From contig JACAXG010000009.1 of NCBI GenBank assembly GCA_018881555.1, positions 12,051,326 through 12,115,325 on the forward strand: 64,000 nt of DNA. Direction: 5' to 3'. Of this stretch, positions 49,621 through 62,560 are shown in pieces (position 1 is the first letter of the stretch; each line of letters begins with the position of its first letter). The DNA comes from Amblyornis subalaris (lineage: Eukaryota > Chordata > Aves > Passeriformes > Ptilonorhynchidae). Position numbers and translations under genes: made by a program. The notes under the pieces were generated by a model, which made no database searches, was not told the origin of the DNA, and saw only the letters and a list, made by a program, of their open reading frames with translations.

Positions 49621-52600
49621 GACAGCCTGTTTAACCTGAGCGGACCACCCTCAGGAAAGCCAGATGTAGTTTACTGAAATTGTTATCCTAATAAAATGTG
49701 TAGCAGAACAGAGAGCACCATAACAACACTTTTAATGGAAAACACAAAACTGTCTTCTCCTTCCTTGTTGGTAACACCTTTGCTTTGAGTACAACTTTTG
49801 TAAAGGGTACTGGCATTCCCAGCTTGTTAGTTCTCTGCCAAAGCAATGCCTGTGTATCTCATCCATATTTTTCTACATCAAATATTCAGTTTTCCTACTT
49901 ATAAAATGGGGGTTTAATTTCTGGACCTGTTTCTCCCTGGGGAGAGCAGGGATATTAGGGGCCAGTGGGTACCAGTCCTCGAGTCCTCTGCATCTAGAGA
50001 GAGCAATGGGGATGCAGCCCTGCAGAGTGAGAGCAGCATTCCCAGCCCTGCCTGCCCATTGCCCTTTCCTAAGGCTCATCCCAACAGGTACCTTAATTTA
50101 TGTGATTCTCTTAGTGATGTTAAAATCAAATGGCCTCTCTCAGGGCAGAAAGGGAGAATCAGTTCAGCTTGGTAAAACACAGTCATTAATTTTCTACATG
50201 ATAATCTTTCATTACAGTGCTATATTTAAAGCTAAGAAGACNTTTTTTTCACTTTGTTCATAGCCCTTATTTACAGAAATGTCTACATTTCATAAAATAC
50301 TACATTTTTCCTGGGAATTATTATGTTTCTCCTAATTTCAGAAAAGAACTATTCTAAAAGTTTAAAAAAAAGTGTTANACATCTGTTCAAAAGATATCAA
50401 TATAAAGAAGTAAGAGAGTGAGTAGTCTTATTAGTTAAATCTGCATTTCTCATTTCATTTCACTGGGGCCATAGTATAAAGCAGTTGAAAGGGCAGTTAG
50501 ATAAATTAACAAAAGAAATATTCATCGAGGACTATTACTCACAAAGGTGTAAACTCAGTTTTCNGCTTAGGAAGCAACTAAGCTAAGTCATTAAGACTAC
50601 TGAAAACTGAAATATCACATGATTTTCACCTTGATTTAATCTTGCCTTAGACCAGAGGGAGGTGGCTTAGATGCACCGTTGCATGCAGCTTGGCATTTTA
50701 GTGTTGTAAAACCAGAGCACAAAGAACCAAAAATACCTTTTTAAAGTATTTTGGTATGGGGATTTCGTTGGCATGCATTGCATCAGCAGAGAAAGGTTGT
50801 CGCTGCTCGACACACCAGTTAGGGTTGAGAGTATGAAGTCCATGTTTTGCACTGCCACACAGAGCTCTGTCTAGTTTAAAGAAGATCAGCAATGGAGCAA
50901 CTTCTCATTAGGCCTGCACGCATGCAGGGAAAGGCATTGACAAGGAAGGTAGAAAGCCACAGGAATATTCAGAAGTNGTGAGTGCAGTTCCCAGACAAGC
51001 TGGGCAGCTGCTTCTGATGTTCATGAAAACTTTCTCGCCATGGATTACACAGAGCTGAATCCTATCAGTGGCTGACCTAATCATTGCTGGGATGAGAATA
51101 AGGGAGGGGAAGAAAGGCTGAAATCAGGAGAGCCTANACGGCAAGGGAATTAAAGGTTAAAAATAGACCACTGTCAAGCTGTAAATGACATTTCCCACAT
51201 GCAAACCCCTNGTAGTTTAGAGCACTCAGGAGCAGGTATAAAACCTCATTTCTGCCATTTCAACATGGTTTGATGTTGAAGTTGGGTTGTCTCTGATGAA
51301 CCCAAACCAATAAGCCCTGGGAATGGCATTGGTGTCATCTAGGGAAGGACCCAAACACCTCCATCATGTGTGGCACTGTGTAACCGAGACATGCAGTCAA
51401 GCCAGAGCAGTAATGAAGATGAATCCTACAACCACAACCTCTGCCAACCTTGTGGTCTGATGTGTGTTTGAGTAAGATGACTTATCAAATCCACTAGAGA
51501 AAATGAGAGGTGTTTTGGGAAATTGTCAGGAATAGAAAAATAGTCTGCTGGAGAAACTCATTGCTGATCACAAGTGGATCTTTGGTGAACCATTTGACCA
51601 TAGGCAGATGGGACTGCATGGGATGCAGCAGGCAATTTCTCCCAGAAGGAAGTGTTTCAGGAGCAGACAGTAAAGGATCACAGGACACAATCAGAAGGTG
51701 TTGGCTGGTTTTCCAGTTCAGGACCTCAAGCCTGGGATTCCACCTGAGCATGTGAGTTTATTAAGGCAGGACTGTGGTTCCCTCAGTTAAAAAAAATAGT
51801 TCTGTCTACTGGCAGCAGTATAGTGATTCTGTGGAAATGAAAATACATGAAGCATTTCCCAAATGGTCATGCATATGGTTGTGCTTGACTTCAAAGCTGA
51901 GTGCATTTCTATGACCTCTCTTCCCACACTCTCCGTTTTCCCAAGGGAAGAAATTCTTGTCTCTGTTTCTTTTGCACCTTTCTTTGAGCAGATCTTAATG
52001 TTCCTAATGTTAACTCCGTTCTTCTTTAGCAACATATTCTCATTTCTATAAGAAGTCTGAAAGCAAACTCCCATGTGAAGAGCGGTGTCAGTATTCCCCT
52101 CTGCAACCTTCTTGTCTTTAAATGGTAAAATTGTTGACACATGGCTCAGAATATGAATATTTGATCAAAATGAAGCTTCAGCGATTCCAGAAATTTCACG
52201 TCCCCAGGCATCTTTTTGGCAGATGGCCAGTAATCATCTACATTTTTTTCCATTTGGATCCACCTTGTTTCAGGTTTAATGCCCTTAGAATAGAACAACC
52301 ATTATGGAAATTAGTTAGCAGCTGCTGTACATCAATGTTTAGAAAATTAATATTACCCACATTACACAGCACAGAAGCTGAATTTTAATGAAGCATGGAA
52401 ACTATAAGCGAATTGACCTTTCACCTCATCAGAGAAATAGTCAAACACAACTTTGTCTGAGAAAACTTACAATTTTCACCAGAATTCTCTGGACACAATA
52501 ACAGAAATATAGTATTTTCATTATAACAAAAGGAATTAAATGCTTCAGGAGATTAAAGACGACAATAGAATCTAAACTATTACATCTTCTTACTGCTAAG

Positions 52601-53738
52601 CTTTAGAAATATTTTCTGTTAGTTGTATGACAGTGGAAATTACAATGCTTTATAATAGCTCTAACGCATGAAGAGAAATGATCAGATATATACTGGGAAG
52701 AAAACTGATCTGAGCAGTCAGCTGAGGTTTGAGATTTCCTCTGGCTTAGGAGCCATTACCAGCCACTATCAAGAAGGCAGCAGCATCAGTCCCTCACTGC
52801 CTTTTTGGTTGCTGGCTTCTTTGCTTTGCAGTTTTTCATCACTGTTTTCTTTTCCTTTTTATTGAACTCTCTAAAATGTTCAATTGTGACCTGTATAATT
52901 TAAATAATGTATCTTCTTTTATATTCCAAGACAGTTATAACTAGATCACAGGAAAAACAGAAGGGGTGAATTTATTATACTCAAGCAATGTATCATGGAC
53001 ATTTTAATTTCAGCTAGAAGCATTTGGTTAATGCATTTTTATCTCCTTTTAAAAAAAACAAATTACAAAACCCGCTTAGAAAAACTTGCAGGGTGTCTTT
53101 CTGCAGAGACTTTCTAAAATAATTTTTTAGCCTTTTTAAAACACCATCCTNGTGTGTGTTTCTGTGTATGTGCTTGTGTGGTGTTCTGCATTTTGTAAAC
53201 ATGCATCAAGACTGCCAGTATAAATTTACCTTGAGGGTACCTTCATTCTATAAATGGCAGCTAGTACAAGAAGGTCTTTTGTTGGAAAATTACGCAGTTT
53301 CTAGCAGAACTATTTACTGGTGTACAAAGTTAGAGGAACAGGTCTGAATGTTGTAGTAGCCAAATTTAGTTTTTATTCACATTTAGTTGGCAATAAAAAG
53401 ATCTGAAACTCTCAAAAGTTAATAAATGGGAAATAAAAAAAGGCATCAGGAAGACACTACAAGACTCAAATAACCGTACTACAAACTGACTCACCTGGCT
53501 GCAGCAGGAATGCTTGGTGAGTAGGGATTCAAATTAACAGAACTTTGGAGGAATAAGAAAGTCTGCTTATCATTTCCCTCAGACACAATGCTGATTGGAA
53601 GACTGCAGCAGAACCATAAAGTGCTATAAAATTACTTAAAGGTCATCACATGTTGTAATAAACTGTAACCTAATTTATTTTTTCTTTAATGCTGACATGA
53701 ATCTGCTGAAACTAAAAAAGCAGGTAACTTTCTCAATT

Positions 53739-53846
53739 AATGTCAAAATGTTGCATTTTATTTTATAGGTTGTTTTACCCATTCTAAGTTAAAATGATGC
53801 TTTATTATGGCATCATTTTATGAGCCCAAAGAGACATTTTGACATT
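53739..53846. repeat. Nested perfect inverted repeats (108 bp)
   Basis: The outer arms AATGTCAAAATGT (53739-53751) and ACATTTTGACATT (53834-53846) are exact 13-bp reverse complements. Inside and off-centre, TAAAATGATGC (53790-53800) and GCATCATTTTA (53810-53820) are exact 11-bp reverse complements with a 9-base loop. The outer pair could be terminal inverted repeats of a small decayed DNA transposon (MITE-like), or the whole could be a structured or conserved noncoding element. No transposase-like frame lies within it, and I do not recognise the termini as a known family. Confidence 0.75.
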
Positions 53847-55200
53847 TAGCATAATCTTCCAGAAAATCAGAAATGCTTACAAAAGATGTACAGAATAAAG
53901 CACCCTGAAACAAAATGTGAGAAAGATTACATTATAAAAAGGAGTGGTGATTAAAGTATTGTTTTTCCCACACTTCACATGTGCAGGCTGTATTTCCCCC
54001 ACTTTCTTAATACTCTTCAGCACAGTCTTTGAAATAAAAGGCAAGCAACTTGCAACAGAGACCTTTGAAAAGCAATAAAAATCCTTCTTCAGCCTTCATT
54101 TTTGTCTCGTTATTTTACCTGTAACCATTTGATGACAGTCTAGTGAAGAGGTATTACAGATTTAAACTGCAATTTATGGACAGTCTCTGCTCCTTGCTGG
54201 AGCACTGTTGGTGAAGAGATGAGACATAACGGGTTGAATAGTCTCATTTGAAGAGCCTCTTTCTCCTGGCCCTCTCTGTGATGGGGGGCTTGAGCACTCC
54301 CATTTGCGCCACCACAATGCAAAGGCAGGAGGACGCTGGCAGCGCCTGGCCCCCCACTGGCCTTTGTCCCCTGCTTCTCTGCTGCTTCCCCACTCAGCTA
54401 TAATTCATTGCCATCGCTCATGGGCTGGCAGAGATGACTGACCTACTCTGCTTTGGCTCTTTCAAGGATGTGGCCGCACTGTCCCCCCTCCGCCGGCCCC
54501 CTCCCTGGCTCCCAGCCATGGCCCTGTGCCGTGTCCAGGGTTGGGAAGAGGTGGGGAGAGCAAGCCATGGAGGGCTGGACCTTCAGGGGGACACTGTGAA
54601 TGCAATCCCTACGCTGCTGGCGTGGTATCTGGGNTGCTCAAACAAACTGTGTGTTCAGCAGTGTTAGAAATGGGACCAAGACATATGGTTTGTGTGGTGA
54701 GTGGCCAAGGACAACCACCCATAAACAGCACCATCGGGGAGCAGGCACGGAGCTCACACCCGGAACAATGTCACTCTTTTCTTGCATGAGGAAGGAGCGA
54801 ATGGAGAGACTACCATCCCACTTCTGCACACACTTTGGAGATCTGGAGCTCAAGTCAGTCGGGGAGGGGAAAAAGTCTCCACCAGTGTCAGCACCAGAGG
54901 AAGGGTACTTGACCACTGGGGGTTGGAGCGGGATGTGGTGGATCACCATCCTCTCCCACTGCCAGGTGTGTGTTATTCAGGGTTTGATATGGTGACAGCA
55001 CCCAGTCCTTGAGTGCCTTGTCACCAGCAGCAATTTTTTGGGGGAATTTTAACACTGCCAAGTGATACGGAGGACAGTGAAACCGTCATTTTGGACAAAG
55101 AAACTTTCTGCTGAGTGAATTACCTTTGGTTTCCCTGTAAACCTCAGGTATTTTCTGCTCTGTTGGTGGTTACTGGAAAGGCATGAAAATGCACTGATGG

Positions 55201-55248
55201 AACAAAAGAAGGGGGGGGAAAGAGAGAAAAGAGGAAAAAAGAGGAAGG
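55201..55248 (+). repeat. Purine tract with G8 run
   Basis: A nearly uninterrupted A/G stretch containing G8 (55211-55218) followed by GAGA and GGAAAA words. Simple low-complexity sequence. Confidence 0.8.
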
Positions 55249-57034
55249 CGTGGGTGTTGTACAGTAAAAGGTGAATGTTAGAAGAGAGGGCATATAATTT
55301 GAGGTATAAGGCTGAAATCCCCATTGATTTAATGAGCCTCACAAGCTGCTTTCTCACCATGTGTTAAATCACCAGATCCCCTCCCCAGCACACCTTGTAA
55401 CACACAGCCAGCCGGTTTTCATCCTGAATGATATGCTTGCAAAATCTCCAGTAGGCCTCATTAGCGGGGAGCTGCTAGCATGTGCAGATGTGTTGGATTG
55501 AACTTGTATTTCACAGGCACATTTTTAATGTCCTTGCTATGACTGTAGCTGCAATTTTGAAAGATTATACCAACTCCAAGTGACTGCAACTTCCTGCCTG
55601 CCCCAAGGAAGAGGACAGCAGCCACAGGTCAGCCAGAACATGGGGGATTTCTGCTTTTCTGTGTTAATAAAAAGGCAGTATCTGAAGTGCCACTTTTGTA
55701 AAGAATCCCGTGTCGAGTTTTCCTCCCACCCTGATGCTGAACTGATCAATACTAAACTAATTTAAAACGATGGCCCCTGTGAAGCTTGCAAATGTTATGT
55801 CAACATATCTTAATAGTATAGCTTCCTGAGCAGCCTTATTAGCTGCAACCTTCTCTGCTTCTGCTATTCTCTTAACTACTTCCACCTATGGAGCCCCATC
55901 TCCAACAATACTGACCACTTCTTCCATCCTTCTTGCTCTCTTCTGCCGTTGGTGGCTTCTGTTCTGTCAGTTCCTGCCGTGTGAGAGCTCTCCAACAAGG
56001 ACATAGAAGAAAAAGTGAAGAAGAGGGAAGAAAACAAAATTAATTCCCCTGCCTATTCTCCCCCTCCCTGCAACTGATGAACCAGAGAAGGAAATAATTG
56101 CTACTCTCTTTTAATAACACCACGTTTACAGAAATTTCCATAAAGATGATTCAGAAAGGAATGCATGGATTTCTTCTCTGTGGGGTGTCAAAAACGGTTT
56201 GCATTGTTCTGTAATGTAATGTTATTAGTGCTCCATCTAATTTATATTTGCATTTCCCTGTCTCCAGGGCAAATTTTTACAACTCACTTGCAAAGTACTA
56301 AATGAAGTAGTGCTGCAGCGCTAAAGAACGTTTTCTAGCAAGCTTTCAAGCCATTCATTAATTGCCAAGGGGCCAAACCTGAAAGGTGTTGAAGGACACC
56401 AAAGAAACACTGAGTTTTCTCCATCNTCATGTGGAGCGCAGAGCACACAGCACTGCAGAAGTGGTTGATCATTACAGTTGTAACATGGAAAGTGGAAATG
56501 TATAGACTCTGTGTCTGCAGCCTGTATTTGCTATAGATGGGAAAGGTTGTCTCCCTACTTACCATTGGAAAGGAAGTCGAAAGTGGAACAGAGGCAGACG
56601 AATTACGAGTGACAGCTGGAAAATCCCCATCTTTCTGAGATGTCTCATTGCCAGGGCATGTGTCATATCCACGTGTACAGCTGGATATTTAGGGAAACAA
56701 GCTTTCATTAATTGAGTAGTTACAAACTCTAAATTGTACAAATACTAATTGTAGCAGGGTTTCTCCTGCCATTTATTGTGTAGGCACAAGGTCTCTATCC
56801 CAACGGAACAATACAGGTGAAATTAGGAAATAACATTAACGTTATTAATAGATTGTTCTGAAGTAGCTGTAAACTATTCTTTATTTGCACTGGGAAACTG
56901 ATGCAAAGAGATGTAAATGACTTGCTCAAAAGTCAGATGGGAAGTGAGTGGCAGTGGGGAGGAGGACATGAATCCCGTGAGTCTTGGTTACATTCTTCAC
57001 ATTCAAACCATTTTTCACTTTTCAGATATCATCT

Positions 57035-57205
57035 GTACAAAATGTATAAATATCTGTATAAAGTATATATAAAAATCATAGTATATATATAAAGGTATAT
57101 ATATAGTAGTGTATAGATATAAAGTATTTATATGTAGTATATACATATAAAGTATCTATAAGTATGTATATATATATGAAATATAAATAATATAAAAAAC
57201 CCTAC
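57035..57205. repeat. TA-rich low-complexity block
   Basis: About 170 bp built largely from TATA, TATAAAG and GTATATA words. The motif TATAAAGTAT recurs near 57057, 57118 and 57146, giving an irregular minisatellite-like pattern rather than a clean array. It is likely prone to strand slippage and low melting. The TATA-like words here are compositional and do not indicate promoters. Confidence 0.85.
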
Positions 57206-58935
57206 ATAAATTAAACATCACCAAGTGGATTCTTAATTCTGCGAAGGAGTGTATGGCATTGCAAGAATTTGCCCAGCACCACAAGTCAAGCTAATTTGGG
57301 TATAGCAACACAAGCTGCAGACACGCCTGAATAGTCACCAAGAGACAATGGTTACTTTCTTCTTCCAGAAAAGACCCCAGGCTTCACAGCCCATGGCAGA
57401 AAAAAAATGTACTAAAAATCATCAGGGCTGGGAGAGAAAGAATTGTAATGTGAGCTTTCTGTTGTAAATACCTGATCAAAAGGCAAGAAAAGAAGAAAGC
57501 AGCAGCTTCCTAACCTTTCCGGGCAGCAGAAAATTGTGATGATTTCTGTGCCTGTGATGCCAAGGTGGCTGCTTTGCTTTCTAAAAAGAGTATTATAGTC
57601 CAATCAAAACACGATAAGCTTATTCCACCTGTACTTTAATGTCAATAACTCAAAACTGCAGTTTATGGCAAACTCCATCCACATAATGGGGAAGCTGTAC
57701 CTGCTTAAACATCAGGTCTTAATTTGGACAAAAATCTTTGTGAATGCATCTCAGATTTTGTTTCATTAAGATGACTCTGCATGTTTCCCTGGGTGCTAAC
57801 CTTTCGGATATATTTGCAAAGTAGAAAAGTGTAATGTTTCAAGACTTAACTGTGTGTCTTAGCAAGTCAAGCCTTATGTTCCAATATTTTAAGAAGACTC
57901 TTAATTTATTCAAGGTAAGGAGTCAGAATCGTGTCCTTTTTTTCTTAATAGGGATTCAAAGAATCCATCCACCTGTTCAAAAAAGAGGATGAGCCAAAAT
58001 TTAATGTTGGAGTAACAATTATGTCTGTCAAAGAAACAAAGGTTCCTTCACTCGCCCTTTTTTTTGGCCCCTCCTTTCTGTTCCGGAGTGAAGGTGTAAT
58101 CTGCAGAACCATTCTTCAGCAATTCCACGATATTCAAACCTCAGCAAATCCAGCAAGTATCATTTGCAAAAATTATGCCAAGTTACAAACAGCAATAAGA
58201 ACAGAAACTGGTTTCCACTTCAGCAGCTTGAAGTTTAGGTCAGAGGTGAAGCAATGCAGACCCTTGTGTTTGTAAATATTATTGAGCTTTAACACATAAT
58301 GAAAGTTGTATTTTAAAACTGAGATAAACATTGGTCAAGAGAATGTCCTCTTATGTAACTGTTTGGACTCCAAAAATAATGAGTGTGTCTTTCACAATGG
58401 ATAAGAACATCCTTCCCAGGTCTGGCATCTCCTGTAGATCCATCTCTCTCTGTTCCTGTGGCTTTGGTAGTCAACCAGCACTTTTCTCTTTGGCAGGAGG
58501 GTTTGTGCATGGTGGTGATAAACATCTTGCCACTCACAATGCTGAGATTCTTCATAAGGAAGAAAAACCTTATACAGCATCCTCATAAACGATGTTTCTA
58601 TATACAGGGATCCTAAGGGCAATGGTACTGGTTGGGGACAATAAACAGCCTATAACGTTTAGGACCAAGTCCGTGTGACAAGAATTAATAACTGGGCCAT
58701 GTTTTGAAGAGGATGACCAGAAGCTCACAGTAAAACACGAAAACTGACCTTCAGCTCAGCTTTTACAGGTTCTACAAGCTGGGTACCTGAAGGCTTTGAT
58801 TCTGACTTTCAGTAGACCCAAAGTCTGGCTCTGTGTGCAGAGTGCCTAAATGAATCCCTGAGGATCATGCACATGGCAAGACAAAGGATCACATGCACTT
58901 TTTCTGATTCACCTCCCTGGCTGCATGTAGGTGCC

Positions 58936-59314
58936 CTCATGTGTGGATGCTGAAAAGCTCTCAGCAGAGAAATTCTCTAGCATTTTGCATCCTGTGAGAA
59001 GCTATCCTTTCCCACAGAAGCTATGGAAAACAGTGAAGATGTTTCTCTAACCCAACTTCTTATTGTGCACCTATGAGTTGTTGTGTAGTATTGTTATGAT
59101 ATGTCTAGAGAAATATTTTCAATAAGGCGTTGTAGTAACTTGGCCAATAATCCTGAGAGGTGGATGGCCAAAGGACCAATGACCTTATGACATTCAAGCA
59201 CATTAAGGTATAAAATAGGCTTTATATTAATAAATAAAGGCACTTTTCACTGACTCTTGGATCGTGCTTNTGTCGTGATTTGGCTCTGACGCCGAGACAA
59301 CAGCGATACCCATG
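58936..59314 (+). mobile_element. Solo LTR, ERVK-type, copy 2 of a pair
   Basis: A 367-bp LTR at 58942-59308 starts TGTGGATGCTGAAAAGC and ends GACAACAGCGATA; the final CA seen in copy 1 is mutated. Flanks CTCATG (58936-58941) and CCCATG (59309-59314) form a 6-bp target duplication with one mismatch. It aligns end to end with 35448-35812 in the same orientation, sharing the TATATTAATAAATAAA promoter and polyadenylation-type block near 59223-59238, but with many substitutions and small indels. The different target duplications show two independent insertions rather than the two ends of one provirus. Confidence 0.87.
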
Positions 59315-61664
59315 TTCTTTGAGGACTTTCTTTTCTCAAATATTTGCTGCAGGTACAGTCCTGCAGTTCTGCCTCAGAGAAGACCCTCGCCAAGGTCTAT
59401 GGATTTTGCTAGGCTAATTAAGCAGGCACCGCACAAAGAGTTTTTGCTGATGGAGTCATGTGCAGAGGTTTCCATGCTCTGCCTTTGCCTCAGTGCAATA
59501 TCTGATGGCTTNGTTTGGACCAGATTAGCAGTAGCTTGAGCTAATGCTGCAGTCAGAGGGAGAAAAATCCACTGATGTGATGCTTTTAAGCTGCATAGGA
59601 ACAAGCAACTGGTGTCTGGCAGTAATACCCAGTGCCCTCACACCCANGGCTTCAGTGGCTGACCAGGGCCATGGACATCTGGGACACAGTAGCTAGGTCA
59701 GGTCAGTATTTGTTACAGGTGTTCTGCCTTAAAAGTGCCGGAATTTTCACACAGGTTAGAAAGGGTGAGCAAACATTTGCAAATGAACCCCCTACAGATC
59801 CTAGTCTAGACAAAGCCAGTGAATGGGTGTTTAAGTTGGATTTGAAGGATTTGGCAACCAGCCAAGACACTTCTTCCCTGTTTGTATCAAACTGTTAAAA
59901 ATAGGATAAGGTTCAGAAGGCTCAGATCTGGCCTTCGAAAAAATCCATATAATTGAGGAGTTTCTCTCACTGACACGTTTCTATTTCTGTTGTCAAAAGG
60001 AAAGAAAAACTAATAATGCTGGGGTTTAATAACAGAATATCCCTGACATACAGAAGGTCTTTAGATTTTGATTGGGAGATTACAAGGTAGGCTGCTGTTA
60101 CCTGTGCGTAGTAAATGGTGCACAGTGAAATCATAACTGAGGGCTGAGGTGCAGGTCAGACATGCCACAAATAAAAAAATAAAAGAGGGAGAGAGCTATA
60201 ATATCTTTCATTTCTCTTTCACCCTGCAGGGATTTAGGAACAATAATAAGTAAATAGGTTTACAGCTGTCCACAGCTGAGGGGTTTTTGATCACCAATAT
60301 GGCTGTATGTTACAGGCACGATAAGTTTAGGACCAGGGTTTTTAAGGATCAGAACTGGTCCAAATTTCAACCTTAGCATCTCAACAGAAGTTCACGATTA
60401 CTGTCTAAAACACCAACAAGAATGAAAGTGGTGAAACACCCATTATAGGATCTGATTTTCTGCCTGGAATCCTTATTATTAGTGGCAGTCAAAAACAAAC
60501 AAAAAAGTACCCATCTTAAAATGGCAGCTCAGTGCTATAAATAACCATTCCCTGTGAGACTTTTGAAAGATATGCATTCAGTTTACTGAAAAAAAATTAC
60601 ATATTTGTCTTTCTGTCACCAGAGTAGAGGCAATATAGCTACACATGAACATACTGCATTCTGCCTCAAACACTTCCCTGGAGAATTTTCTGTTAAGTTT
60701 TTATTTTACAATTTTTATAGTCAGCAATGATACTTAAAGCACAGAAATAACACAGTTTAACTTGAAGTTATCAGGCTGAATCTCCACTCTTGATCAAAGA
60801 ATCTTGAACTGACTTTAAAAATGAGTGAATTCATATGGAATTTATGGTGCAGAAATATGTAGGGAGTGTTTGGATGTCATTTTTATAAGGACAGTTCTTA
60901 TAGTAACTGAGGCTGCTGTAAATTGAATTATGGAATATGAAAGTCCTTAAGGTTTATGGCAGAGTTTGTGACTGCTGAAATGAAGACAAAGAACTTGAGA
61001 TAACAGGTGTGTCAGCAGCACAGAGGCTAAGTATGATGCATTTTGTTGTAAAATTAAAATGCAGTGTTTTCTGCAAATATTTGAGTTCCATTGTAGGTGA
61101 GAAAAATTCTGGTTTTCTATTAATTCATACTGAAAAAGATACTTTGCATCTTTGATGTTGAATAGACTATATTGCACTAGAAAGTTTTAGTGCTGTTATT
61201 TCTTTTGCTACTAATACTTTTAGAATTTCATAGCTATTACACTGCCGTGCTCCTTGGACTTGAAAATATGTTCTGTGCACTGATCCCACAGAATCTGTTT
61301 ATGCATTTCACTCTCCTGAGTTTGTTCATTAGAGCAGTAATTACTTGCAGGAGCAGAGCTTGCCTTTTCAGGTCCTAAAACATGCTACTCTACTCTAATT
61401 AGGTTCTTTGAAGCCACCACATCCTGTAAATAATTCAAACATATCTGATTCATGCAAACACATCCAAATGACCTGTAAATGTAATTTCGTACAAAACAGA
61501 TCTGGGGAAATCAATTCCTAGATTTCTGCCTCTTCTGAAACACTGGGGATACAACAGGGACTGCTGCTGTGCTGGGATGTTTCAGGGCCAAGAACTGCCC
61601 TGGTGTCCCAGGCTCCTCCACCCAGGCAAGGTCCAGCTTCAGCAGCAAGACAGCAACTTGATAT
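59315..61664. other. Unique noncoding DNA, no gene recognised
   Basis: AT-rich single-copy sequence with only short open frames (under 90 codons) on both strands and no recognisable repeat. Nothing specific to annotate. Confidence 0.6.
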
Positions 61665-62560
61665 TCACAGAATCACAGAGTCACAGAATATGCTGAGTTG
61701 GAAGTGATCCATCAGGATCATCAAGTCCACCTCCTGGCCGTGCACAGGACTATCCCAAAGAGTCACAACACATGCCTGAGAGCCATGTCCAAACGCTTCT
61801 TGAACTGTGTCAGGCTGTGACCACTTCCCCGAGGAGCCTGTTCCAGTGACCAACCACCCTCTGGGTAAAGAATCTTTTTCTAATATCCAACCTAAATCTC
61901 CCCTGACACAGCTTCAGGCCATTCCCTTGGGTCCTGTCACTGGTCACCAGAGAGGAGAGATCAGTGTTTGCCCCTCCTCTTCCCCTTGTGAAGAAGTTGC
62001 AGACTGCAATGAGGTCTCCCCTCAGCCTCTCCCCTCAGCCTTCTCCAGGCTGAACAAAGTGACCTCAGCCACTCCTCACACAGCTTCTCCTCAGGGCCAA
62101 TCACCATCTTTGTTGCACTCCTTGAGACGCTCTCTAAAAGTTTAATGTCTTTTTTGTATTTTGGCACCCAAAACTGCCCCCAGCACTCGAGGTGAGGCNG
62201 CCCCAGCGCAGAGCAGAGCGGGACAATCCCCTCCCTTGCCCGGCTGGAGATGCTGTGCCTGATGCCCCCCAGGACACGGGTTGCCAGGGCGCTGCAGACT
62301 CTTGTTCAACTTGCTATCAACCGGGACCCCCAGCTCCATTTCCACAGCACTGCTCTCCAGCCTCTCATTCCCCGGTCTGTCCATACATCCAGGGTTGCCC
62401 TGTCCTGGGTGCAGACACCTTCCTTTGTTGAACTTCCTCTGCTTGGTGACTGTCACCTCTCTAATCTGTTGAGGTCTCTCTGCAGGGAATCCCTACCTTC
62501 AAGGGAGTCATCTGCTCCTCCCACTTTTGTATCACTCACCTGCAAACTTACTTAGTCCCT
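61665..62560 (-). mobile_element. CR1 LINE 3' half (ORF2 C-terminus and 3' UTR)
   Basis: The plus-strand start, with ATTCACAGAATCACAGAGTCACAGAAT, is the reverse complement of a CR1 8-mer tail. The following landmarks read antisense through the CR1 3' UTR. Minus-strand translation near 62167-62050 gives PKYKKDIKLLESV and ATKM, with EEWLRSL and RRLRGEAEG, as in the C-terminal part of CR1 ORF2; near 62456-62200 it gives pieces of the preceding region in shifted frames. The 5' boundary is at about 62560, so the copy is truncated after the reverse transcriptase core. It is better preserved and more GC-rich than the other copies, suggesting a younger insertion, but frameshifts leave it inactive. 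Confidence 0.92.

Larger units (their letters stand above)
41966..58935. other. Unique noncoding DNA, no gene recognised
   Basis: Seventeen kilobases with no recognisable exon, RNA gene or full transposon. Notable contents are a purine-rich block at 49360-49620, a nested inverted repeat at 53739-53846, a GC-rich patch around 54320-54560, a purine tract with G8 at 55201-55248 and a TA-rich block at 57035-57205. The longest frame (54600-54995, 131 codons, plus strand, one ambiguous residue) overlaps a 103-codon frame on the other strand and has no domain I know. Sequence around 56200-56360 is complex and non-repetitive and could be conserved regulatory DNA, which cannot be tested here. Confidence 0.6.

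Noticed and set aside
54600..54995. 131-codon plus-strand open frame
   Set aside because: It overlaps another open frame on the minus strand, includes an ambiguous base and shows no recognisable domain or splice context. The frame is retained only as context for the GC-rich patch.
35448..59308. The two similar LTRs as the ends of a single large provirus
   Set aside because: Their target duplications differ, they are too diverged and far apart, and the DNA between them contains no retroviral genes but does contain unrelated CR1 copies.
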